Source of the DNA: Diphasiastrum complanatum
Lineage: Eukaryota; Streptophyta; Lycopodiopsida; Lycopodiales; Lycopodiaceae
Length of the DNA: 64,000 bases
Direction: 5' to 3'
NCBI GenBank assembly: GCA_029204225.1
Contig: CM055095.1
Span: forward strand, 33,171,732-33,235,731
The first letter of the stretch is position 1, and every line of letters starts with the position of its first letter. Below the pieces are notes generated by a model. The model saw nothing but the letters and a program-made list of their open reading frames with translations, searched no databases and was not told the DNA's origin. Below, piece after piece: positions 56,072 to 64,000 of the stretch. The position numbers and the translations under genes are program-made.

Positions 56072-56863
56072 TAAAGGCTGAAATGAGCTAAATCCTTGAT
56101 TTTCATTCAATTTGATCACAATTTTTGATCTAAATCTTGTGTAGATTGGATCTTAGCATCTAGTATTGATTCTAGAACTCAAAGTGAGTCAAATACATTG
56201 GAGATTGGTGTTGTGTGACTTCATTTGCAGGTTTTTAGGTGTCTAAAACCAGAGGCAAAGTTGAATTCAATTCACATTACCAAGATAGCAAGTTTTGCTT
56301 GCTCCAAGCATTGATTTCTAAGCGAGTTTTGGAGGTGATTTCATAGAGGAGGCTTTCTAGCATTCAAGGAGAGGGAAGATCAGAGTTTTGGGGACTCTTC
56401 AAGGCTGTTCTAAGGTGTAGTAGACACCTCCTAAAGTGATTTAGGTTCAGTCCAACCATTGCTTGACTTATGCACCAAATTAGATCAATTTTTCATCAAT
56501 TTTGATCATTTTTTGCTTGTGATTGGATAGTAGATTGTGTTGCATCCTCATTAAGTTCCATTTAGATCTTTTACAAGTGATTTTGGAAGTATATTAGGTT
56601 GCTGAAATTCACTCTTGATCAGATCATTTGGAAGCTTTAATGTTCTTTATAGAAAGAGGGGCAATTCTACTAGTATTGTCTACTTCAATCAAGCAAGTGC
56701 ATTGTTTCTAGTATTCTATGATTTGATTTTGTTAGTTCTTAGATCTTTATAGGAAGTCTATTACTGATCTTTTCAGGTCCCTAAGAAGTGGGATAAGGTA
56801 GACCTTCAATCAAATCAATAGAAGTAACCTTCATTTGTGTCAAGTCCTTGACTAGGAGACTAG

Positions 56864-59800
56864 ATGGCATCTATAAATGCATATCTTTTGGATACTAATG
56901 AAAGGCTCAACAAAACTAGCTATTCCATATGGAAAGTTAGAATGGAATCTATCATGATCATGCAAGATCTGATGGAAATTGTAAATGGTAAGGAGGGTGA
57001 ACCTATTCATCCTCAAGAAAAAGCCAAATACATCAAGAGGTGCAATGTTGCACTACATTGCATAAAAATGAATGTTGAAAATGAACTCTTAAGAGAGGTA
57101 GGAGATTGCACTTCAGCTCAAGATGCTTGGGAGACTTTGCAAAAGGTCTATGAATCCAAGAACCAAACTAGAATGTTAGCTTTGAAGAATCAAATCTATA
57201 GAAGCTATCAAAAGAAAGGAGAGAGTGCACATACTTTTGTCCTAAGAGTAAAGGAATTGAACAAAGAGCTAGCCTTTATAGGTGACCCTATCAAGGATGA
57301 AGAGCTTGTTCAACTCATATTGAATGGACTAAGCTTTGAATTTGACAATTTGGTTCAGGGATATGCAATTATGGGTAAGCTACCCATACTTGAAAAACTC
57401 CAAGGCACACTCATGGCCGAGGAATCAAGAAGGAGCCAAATGCAAGAGAGGATGGATAGGCTTTCCATCCAAGGTGGAGATGACCAAGCTCTCTTCACCA
57501 AAGGCAAAGGCAAGTCCAAAGGCAAAGGATCAACATTCAAGAAGTCTACAAAGCTTGAGGATCAAGAAGGACCCTCAAAGGCATCTCCATCAACCACCAA
57601 AGTCAAGAAGGACAAATCAAAGGTGAAGTGCTACTATTGTAGCAAGATGGGGCATTATGCCTCGGAATGCTTCAAGAGGAAGCAAGATCAAAGCCAAGCC
57701 AACATGAGCAAAAAGGAGGAGGAGGAGAGTTCACATGAGGACTCTCTCATGATGTCCATATTTTCTTCAACAAGCTTCAAAGGAGAAGATCCTTGGTGGA
57801 TTGACTCGGGTGCTAGTTCACACATGATTAGTAAAAGGGAGTTTTTCTCTTCTCTCTTATCTTATGATGGACCTATAAAGTCTATCTATACAGCAAATGA
57901 TGAAGCTTGTAAGATTGAAGGAGTTGGTAGCATTCCCCTTTGCTTAGGATCTTCCAAAAAGATCAACATAGAAGGTGTTTTGTACATTCCTACAATAACA
58001 AAGAATCTACTAAGTGTTGGCCAAATGGTAGACAATGGTTTCAATGTTGACTTTGCTTCAAATGAATGTTTCATCAAGAAGAAGGGTAAGATAGTGGCTA
58101 AGGGCACTAGACTTGGCAAACTTTATAAGTTGGATGCATTTGTGGATACTAATGTTGTCATGTTGGCCGAGAAGAGCAAGATATCTACTTTTACTTTATG
58201 GCACAAAAGACTTGGACATGTCAACTCGGGTTCCATGGAGGCTATGATCAAGGAGGAGTATGCTTTAGGCCTACCAAGGTCTATTGGGAAGGAAGACAAG
58301 GTTTGTGAAGCTTGTGCCTTATCCAAGGCACATAAGAAGGTGTTTCCTAACTCCATCAGAAAGTCATCTCATCCTCTTGAACTCATACACTCGGATGTGC
58401 ACATTGCTAGCACCAAATCTAATGGAGGTTCATCCATGTTTTTAACCTTCATTGATGACTACTCAAGATATTGTTGGGTGTTCTTACTTTCCTTCAAGTC
58501 TCAAGTATTTGATACTTTTGTAAAGTTCAAGTTGTTTGTGGAAAAGCATCATAATCATAGCATCAAGATTCTTAGAAGTGACAATGGTGGAGAATTCATC
58601 TCCAATGAGTTCAAGGCCTTTTGTGAGGAGGAAGGGATCAAGAAAGAGACTTCTTGTCCTTACACTCCTCAACAAAATGGAGTTGCTGAAAGAAGGAATA
58701 GAACATTATGTGAATGTTCTAAGGCTTTAAGATTAGATGCTTGTTTGCCCAAATCCTTTTGGGGTGAGTCTCTTGTATGTGCAAACTACTTGATGAATAG
58801 GGTGTCTTGCAAAGCAATTGAAGGCAAAACTCCTTATGAGATGTTGTATGGAAAGAAACCCAATATTAATCACTTGAAAGTTTTTGGGTGTATATGTTAT
58901 GTGCATGTGCCATTGGAAACAAGAACCAAGGAGGATCCATCTTCCACAAGAGGGATCATGCTTGGATATGCAAGCTCAAGCAAGGGCTACAAAGTCTATC
59001 TCCCATCCTTGAACAAATTTGTTGTTTCAAGGGATGTCATCTTTGATGAACATCATATGCATATGCTTGAAGAAGGCTCAAGTGCTCCAACAATCAAGAA
59101 GAAGATGGCCGAGGAGCAAGATCTTGGTTTTGAGGAGGAGCTCATGGAGGAGCAAGCACCAAACCCACCTATCACACCAAGGAGATCTTCAAGGGCAAAA
59201 GTGGAGCCATCAAGGCTCACATATCAAGGCAAAGGACAGCAAGTTGAGGGTATCTCATCCACTTCTTATGCTTTATCTAGTTTTGAAGAACCGTCTAATG
59301 TTGAAGATGCATTGAACTCCAAAGAATGGTATAAAGCTATGTTGGATGAGTATGATGCCTTGATTGAGAATGAAACTTGGTTGCTTGTTGAGAGACCTCA
59401 AAGGAATGTAATAGGATGCAAGTGGGTCTTCAAGCTTAAGTTGAATGCAAATGGGAGTGTTAACAAACATAAAGCAAGATTAGTTGCAAAAGGTTATGCT
59501 CAAGAGAGAGGGATAGACTATGAGGAAACTTTTGCACCCGTGGCCAAGATGGTCACAATAAGACTAATCATTGCACTTGCATCACATTTTGGATGGATTC
59601 TATGTCAAATGGATGTCTCTAATGCTTTCTTGAATGGTTTTTTGGAAGAGGATATCTATATGGAGCAGCCACAAGGGTTCATCGAGCATGGAATGGAGAA
59701 CAAAGTATGCCATCTCCAAAGAAGCATCTATGGCTTGAAGCAAGCCTCGAGATCTTGGAATTCAAGACTACATTGCTATCTTATTTCACTTTCTTTTGTT

Positions 59801-60832
59801 CAAAGTGAATATGATCCTACTCTTTACATTAAGTTTGATGATGTTGGTATTGTACTTTTACTCATTTATGTAGATGACATCATCATTAGTGGAAATAGTG
59901 TTGATGGTATTGAAAAAATCAAGATAGATCTATCCTTAGAGTTCAAGATGGTAGATCTAGGGTGTCTTCACTTCATCTTAGGCATAGAAGTACTTAGAGG
60001 GTCTGATTTTATCTTTATAAGTCAAGTAAACTATGCTCAAAGTCTTTTGAAGAAGTTTAAGATGGAAGTATGCAAAAGTGTTGACACACCAATGGAGCAA
60101 GATGTAAAAGTGCCAAATGAAGATGATGAAAGATCCTTCATGGACATCACTTTGTTTAGGCAACTTATAGGTTCCTTAATGTGGATCACTATAACTAGAC
60201 CAGATCTTAGCTTTAGTGTATGTAGGTTGAGCCAATCCATGCAAAAGCCATTGAATATCCATTGGAAAAAGGCTAAGAGGATTCTAAGATACATCTCGGG
60301 TACATTATATTTTGGGATTCTATATAGAGGAGATGTGATTAACCTTCATGCATTTAGTGATTCAGATTTTGCAGGGGACAAGAGGGATAGGAAATCAACA
60401 AGTGCCTATTCAACTTTCATAGGAGAAGGTGTGGTTTCATGGCTTTCAAAAAAGCAAGAAACTATATCTCTATCTTCCACCGAGGCCGAGTACAAAGCTT
60501 TGACAACCACTACAAAGGAGGTACTTTGGATCAAGAGATTATTGGTGGAACTAAAGATCATGGATTCAGAGGAGGCACCAATCATCTACAATGACAATAT
60601 ATCAGCCCAACACCTTGCATCTAACCCAATCTTCCATGCAAGATCTAAGCACATTGAGATATGCCATCACTTTGTGAGAGAAATGGTGCAAGCCAAGGAG
60701 ATTGCTTTGGAGCATGTTCCAAGCAATGAATGTGTAGCTGATCTACTTACTAAACCACTTCAAAAGACACCTTTTATGAAGTTCAGATCATCACTTGGAG
60801 TGATTAGTAAAGCAATGATTGAACCAAGCTAG
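56864..60832 (+). CDS. Copia-E gag-pol polyprotein, intact
   Basis: 1322 residues in one frame, starting MASINAYLLDTNERLNKTSY; the gag fragment of A2 begins at the equivalent Met. Domains: DUF4219-like start (5-35), UBN2-type gag (about 50-200), zinc knuckle C256-x2-C259-x4-H264-x4-C269, protease D314-S-G, pre-integrase/zinc region (LWHKRLGH at 445-452, C481-x2-C484), integrase core D511, D573, E609 with 35 residues between the last two. RT follows with D917 (QMDVSNAF) and YVDD (1002-1005), then RNase H with D1166, E1207 and D1244, ending SKAMIEPS. It makes and integrates element cDNA: gag forms the particle, protease cuts the polyprotein, RT/RNase H copies RNA, and integrase inserts it. All catalytic residues are present, so it is probably functional. 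Confidence 0.97.
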   Translation: MASINAYLLDTNERLNKTSYSIWKVRMESIMIMQDLMEIVNGKEGEPIHPQEKAKYIKRCNVALHCIKMNVENELLREVGDCTSAQDAWETLQKVYESKNQTRMLALKNQIYRSYQKKGESAHTFVLRVKELNKELAFIGDPIKDEELVQLILNGLSFEFDNLVQGYAIMGKLPILEKLQGTLMAEESRRSQMQERMDRLSIQGGDDQALFTKGKGKSKGKGSTFKKSTKLEDQEGPSKASPSTTKVKKDKSKVKCYYCSKMGHYASECFKRKQDQSQANMSKKEEEESSHEDSLMMSIFSSTSFKGEDPWWIDSGASSHMISKREFFSSLLSYDGPIKSIYTANDEACKIEGVGSIPLCLGSSKKINIEGVLYIPTITKNLLSVGQMVDNGFNVDFASNECFIKKKGKIVAKGTRLGKLYKLDAFVDTNVVMLAEKSKISTFTLWHKRLGHVNSGSMEAMIKEEYALGLPRSIGKEDKVCEACALSKAHKKVFPNSIRKSSHPLELIHSDVHIASTKSNGGSSMFLTFIDDYSRYCWVFLLSFKSQVFDTFVKFKLFVEKHHNHSIKILRSDNGGEFISNEFKAFCEEEGIKKETSCPYTPQQNGVAERRNRTLCECSKALRLDACLPKSFWGESLVCANYLMNRVSCKAIEGKTPYEMLYGKKPNINHLKVFGCICYVHVPLETRTKEDPSSTRGIMLGYASSSKGYKVYLPSLNKFVVSRDVIFDEHHMHMLEEGSSAPTIKKKMAEEQDLGFEEELMEEQAPNPPITPRRSSRAKVEPSRLTYQGKGQQVEGISSTSYALSSFEEPSNVEDALNSKEWYKAMLDEYDALIENETWLLVERPQRNVIGCKWVFKLKLNANGSVNKHKARLVAKGYAQERGIDYEETFAPVAKMVTIRLIIALASHFGWILCQMDVSNAFLNGFLEEDIYMEQPQGFIEHGMENKVCHLQRSIYGLKQASRSWNSRLHCYLISLSFVQSEYDPTLYIKFDDVGIVLLLIYVDDIIISGNSVDGIEKIKIDLSLEFKMVDLGCLHFILGIEVLRGSDFIFISQVNYAQSLLKKFKMEVCKSVDTPMEQDVKVPNEDDERSFMDITLFRQLIGSLMWITITRPDLSFSVCRLSQSMQKPLNIHWKKAKRILRYISGTLYFGILYRGDVINLHAFSDSDFAGDKRDRKSTSAYSTFIGEGVVSWLSKKQETISLSSTEAEYKALTTTTKEVLWIKRLLVELKIMDSEEAPIIYNDNISAQHLASNPIFHARSKHIEICHHFVREMVQAKEIALEHVPSNECVADLLTKPLQKTPFMKFRSSLGVISKAMIEPS

Positions 60833-60834
60833 AT

Positions 60835-60846
60835 AGTGAGGAGGAG
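60835..60846 (+). other. Polypurine tract of copia-E
   Basis: AGTGAGGAGGAG, three bases after the gag-pol stop and immediately before the 3' LTR. Confidence 0.85.
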
Positions 60847-61528
60847 TGTTAAAAATTCACAATTCTAGCTTGACTAGTTTTGGTCATATGACTTGTAAAT
60901 AGTTAGATGGTCATGATGTGGCTTGTCACACGTACCAAATAGCATAGGATTCCATTCATAATGATGTTCTCAAGTAGACCTAAGTGTTAGAACCTTTGGA
61001 ATGAGTCCAAATTATGCTTAGATACAAGGGAGAAAAAATAGGAGCTATTTTTGGTAATTTTTGCATTGTTGAGGGATCTCCAAGATTCCAACCCTAACTT
61101 GGTAGGGATGAAAGATCCACTAAAATTAGCATTAGGGATAGGTTTAGGGCTACTCATACCTGCCCAAAACCGTGATGGATCATGTATATATAGGTGATGA
61201 TATCTCACCAAAATCAATCAAGCAATTTCATGTTTTTTCTCTCATAATGGTGCAATTGCTCTCTATGTTCATAATTGTTTGAGTACTTGTGATTACTAAT
61301 GATTATAGGATTGAATGTAGGTCTGGTGTATAGTACTCAGACTGTGGGAGGCCGTACTTTCACACGTGTGAAGCCTTCTTCAAGGATTTGGGCCATTTAG
61401 TGAGGTTCAAGCATAGATTTTTGATGGATTTTGATGGTTCAACTTGTGCTAATCTTATGAAATCATAATCTATTGTTTCCCTCATCATTTCAAGTGTTTT
61501 AGGATCCTTATTTGCTGTAATTTTTACA
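60847..61528 (+). repeat. Copia-E 3' LTR
   Basis: 682 bp, identical to 55377-56058 except T instead of C at 61331. Followed by the target duplication TATGA. Confidence 0.97.
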
Positions 61529-61998
61529 TATGAATTTAGGATGAATGGCTACCTGAAAGAGTTAGGTACATTTTTGGTGTCAATCAAGAAGACAAATGAA
61601 CCAGAATTGGAGGTCAGTGACTTGGATTTGCAGGAGTGGGGCCCTGTATGGCAGTCAATCAATGCTGGATTTGAAGAGGAAGTACTCAGAAGTGATGAAT
61701 GGAGTCAATTATCGAATAAAAAATTCATTGTGTGGGACGGAAACCACAGAGTCCTGGATGGAGAAAATAAGAGTGGGTTAGTGATCATTTGCCTCCCTCT
61801 TTGTGCTTTTGTCTATGACTGTCAAATGAATTTTCCTAATGCTTTTGTTTGTTGTCATATGTTTTGCCTTCTTTTTTGCATTTCTGGTTCAGTTTTTTCG
61901 AACGTCAAAGATAAGCATGTTCGATTGGATTGTTCATTTCTGGATGTTTCCAAGGGACAAGAAGGAGAGATTTTATTGGCCCTCCACAATATCAATAG
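61529..61998 (+). pseudogene. Host-like gene, part downstream of copia-E
   Basis: From the second TATGA the frame continues EFRMNGYLKELGTFLVSIKK, LEVSDLDLQEWGPVWQSINA and KKFIVWDGNHRVL. The DGNHR stretch resembles the DGxHR motif of ParB/sulfiredoxin-like folds; this is a weak hint only. After HRVL the frame DGENKS competes with WMEKIR one base away, so a small frameshift may exist. An intron-like segment follows (GT near 61776, AG at 61891-61892). The next exon, 61893-61998, encodes FSNVKDKHVRLDCSFLDVSK and GQEGEILLALHNIN and ends at a GTAAAT donor. The gene is split by copia-E and so inactive as a whole. Confidence 0.55.
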
Positions 61999-62346
61999 GT
62001 AAATCATTGTGCTAAATAATGTGGATGAGTAGTTTATTTTAACGAGGTTTGTAAATCCAACTTGTGGTGTTTGTAGTTATTTAGGACTATTTTCTACATG
62101 TGGTACCAAAACAGCCAGATAAGAAAAACAACCTGCTAATGATTTTTGTATGCAAAAAAAGATTAGCAATTTTTTTTAAATAGTCTTACTTTATTTGAAA
62201 CACGATTCCATGGCATTTATGCATTCAGATTTTGCTTGATGAAAAAAAAAAACTTGTTTTTATTTACTTCTATCGCCATGGAACTTGCGATTTGAGTGAC
62301 AGATGATTTGCCTTTCTTTTTCTCATACTTTCTTATTGATTGGATG
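61999..62346. other. AT-rich interval, probably intron
   Basis: Begins with GTAAATC after the exon ending at 61998; T- and A-rich with no ORF. Its 3' end is not resolved because a gypsy fragment on the other strand starts here. Confidence 0.45.
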
Positions 62347-63758
62347 CTACTCAGAATCCAAAATATATTGATTTGCTTCATGAGCAGTTACAAAAGGTAG
62401 ATCAGGCTCATCGCCTTTAAGACAAACCAATGAGTCATTATGCAAGAAAGAGATACTATGAGAAACATAATCTTTCTTTAAGGACTCATTCCTAGCAGAA
62501 AACCACTCTTTACCTAGGATTAAATCTACCTTATCAAGATTCATAGCATGAAAAGATAAACTATTTATATAGTTTTGAATCCTGAATGGCACGTGGTAGA
62601 CAAAGTGGTCCCAGACCTACTACTCCCCACCAACTGCACCACATACTTGTGGTCACTTGGTGCGGTTGTCAACTGCAGCTTCTGCACTAACTTAGCATTA
62701 ATAAAATTATGCGTAGAACCACCCTCGAAAATAACACTCACAGGTTGGCTACCTACGAACCCACTCATATGAATGAGGTCGTGAGGTCCAAAAATTGCAG
62801 TGTTGAAACAACAATCTATACTGTTTCATCTGTAAAAGATACATCAATGCAAGAAATAGAAGAATTACCTAGTGTCTCTTCGGGCAGTCCTTGGAAAGGT
62901 GCCCCTTCTCCATGCAGGAAAAACAAAACCCGTCACTTTTGGCCTTATCAAAGTCATCTCTCTCCAACCAAGGGTGCTTCTTTTTCTTTCTTGAAGGGGA
63001 AGCTTCATCAACCACTCACTCCTTGCCCTTTTTGAAAGGAGGACCCGTAGTGTCTTTGGATTCCAGCCTTTGTTGTTCTTTGCGGATTACCATGTGCGTA
63101 TAGTCGAAAATCCGAGCGAAACGCACAACTTCCTCTAAGGATTGTGGCTGATTGCAGTAGACCTCCAATTGATATTCTTTGGGCAAGCCCAATATGAAAT
63201 GCAGCTTGAGCACTCCATCTATGCAGTTATAAATTCGTGAAGCACCCGCTTGAAAGTCTTGCAAATAGACATCCAAGGGTTTCGTCCCCATTTGCAATGT
63301 GGCAAATCGACGATAATATTCAAAATCGTCAAGGACATGCATAAAGGCAGTCTTAAAGGCTACCTAGAAGTCATCTCAAGTAGTTGGGACCGTAGCTCGA
63401 TCTTTAAGATCCTGCCACCATGAGCGCTTTACCGCGTAAAAACATGATGGTCATAGAAATCCGCAAGCTATCTAGTAGATCGTGCATGGAAAAATGCGAC
63501 GTCCATCGATCCAACTAGGCCAAGACCACATCTTGGTGTCTATCCTTTTTTCTCTTCGGTAAAAAATTTCGGAGTAAACATCGGGTTGAGGAGTGCTTGC
63601 CGAGATTGGGCCATAGCTCAAATTTCAACCTCCGCCCGTTCATGTTTAAACTGCATGTCAACAATTTGTTGCTGCAACAAATTAATTGCACGCACCATAT
63701 TCTCCATATCAGCCCCGACAGGACTTTGAGCTCGTGTTTCTTCCATAGGAGTGTCCAT
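62347..63758 (-). pseudogene. Gypsy-2 gag-protease fragment
   Basis: Reverse strand from ATG at 63758: MDTPMEETRAQSPVGADMEN and VRAINLLQQQIVDMQFKHER (coiled start), a frameshift and stops, then the gag domain FEYYRRFATLQMGTKPLDVY and LHFILGLPKEYQLEVYCNQP. Zinc knuckle CFSCMEKGHLSKDC is near 62920. The protease region is FVGSQPVSVIFEGGSTHNFI (62765-62700). The canonical DSGST is EGGST here, so the catalytic Asp is lost. RIQNYINSLSFHAMNLDKVD and LILGKEWFSARNES end the protease region. RT and the rest are absent. It is a different family from the gypsy at 40.8-51.6 kb. Confidence 0.85.
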
Positions 63759-64000
63759 GGCAAAAGCAGTATGTAGCTAGAAGCTTCAGGAAAAACAGAG
63801 AACAACAACATAAAAGTTGTCAATAACTGATAACTTGAGAAAAAGACCTCAAGAAACAAATAAGCTTGAGAACTCAAAAACTCTATAAGCAACTTTGAAA
63901 ATGGAGTAGAGGAAGGTGAACGTACCTCCTTTACCCCCTCCCCAAAGCTCCTCTCCAACCTCATGCAAAAAGGACAAGTGGGCCCAAAGAACGGTCCAAT
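63759..64000 (-). other. Probable gypsy-2 leader, cut by window end
   Basis: Upstream of the gag ATG on the reverse strand; no PBS or LTR end recognised before the window ends. Confidence 0.35.

Larger units (their letters stand above)
55377..61528 (+). mobile_element. Copia-E, intact and very young Ty1/copia retrotransposon
   Basis: 6152 bp: two 682-bp LTRs that differ by a single base (C at 55861, T at 61331), PBS at 56059, a leader of about 790 nt, one uninterrupted 1322-residue gag-pol ORF with all catalytic residues, a purine tract and a perfect 5-bp target duplication TATGA. LTRs are identical at insertion, so a single difference marks a recent event. It has every feature needed to be autonomous, unlike all other copies in the window. 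Confidence 0.97.

Noticed and set aside
62358-62394. Possible third exon of the split host gene (NPKYIDLLHEQLQK between an AG and a GT)
   Set aside because: Its phase does not fit the preceding exon ending at 61998, and the same bases read on the other strand as the end of the gypsy-2 protease region (TAHEANQYILDSE). Cannot be assigned.

Overview
The window reads as a repeat-dense stretch of land-plant nuclear DNA. Plant-type evidence: Ty1/copia elements primed by initiator-Met tRNA (TGGTATCAGAGCC next to the LTRs), a Ty3/gypsy family primed by a tRNA-Asp-type site, CACTA (En/Spm) transposase pieces of the plant TNP2/DUF4216 kind, very long AG/CT microsatellites, and interrupted genes with GT...AG introns. 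Species cannot be told. No rRNA, tRNA, CRISPR or bacterial-type genes were seen.

Layout. 1-16.2 kb: truncated copia-A copy 1 (A1, +), then a fragment of a repeated 'accessory ORF' (aORF) broken by two complete copia insertions: A2 (3576-10271, -, TSD AGCTC) and copia-B (11045-15737, +, TSD ACTCA). The aORF resumes after each insertion and runs into a gypsy LTR start at 16196. 16.3-18.3 kb: remnants of copia-D and another copia gag. 18.3-22.4 kb: a DNA-transposon piece fused to copia-A copy 3 (A3), then an unclassified LTR-like block. 22.4-28.1 kb: a second aORF copy, split by composite copia-A copy 5 (A5), which itself holds a gypsy LTR with PBS. 28.1-30.8 kb: copia-A copy 4 (A4, -) with the same DNA-transposon fragment. 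30.8-33.5 kb: CACTA-like subterminal repeats, a three-exon transposon gene and compound microsatellites. 33.5-37.6 kb: copia-C remnant, a divergent aORF relative and a degenerate gene with a methyltransferase-like glycine motif. 37.6-40.4 kb: CACTA TNP2 pieces (-). 40.8-51.6 kb: a large gypsy element (-): gag-pol, spacer with an internal TATA box, full-length aORF, 3' LTR. 52-55.4 kb: spacer, an unknown small ORF, a minisatellite, then an exon of an apparent host gene. 55377-61528: copia-E, intact, one 1322-residue gag-pol ORF, LTRs of 682 bp differing at one base, TSD TATGA. It sits inside that exon, whose reading frame resumes exactly after the element. 62.3-64 kb: a degenerate gypsy gag-protease fragment (-).

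Only copia-E looks autonomous. All other copies carry stops, frameshifts or deletions. The most unusual points are (1) the about 1000-codon aORF between gypsy pol and the 3' LTR, recurring in several places and with its own TATA-like box upstream, (2) the very recent copia-E insertion that splits a conserved-looking ORF in frame, and (3) shared chimeric junctions between dispersed copies, which show that already-broken or nested elements were duplicated.
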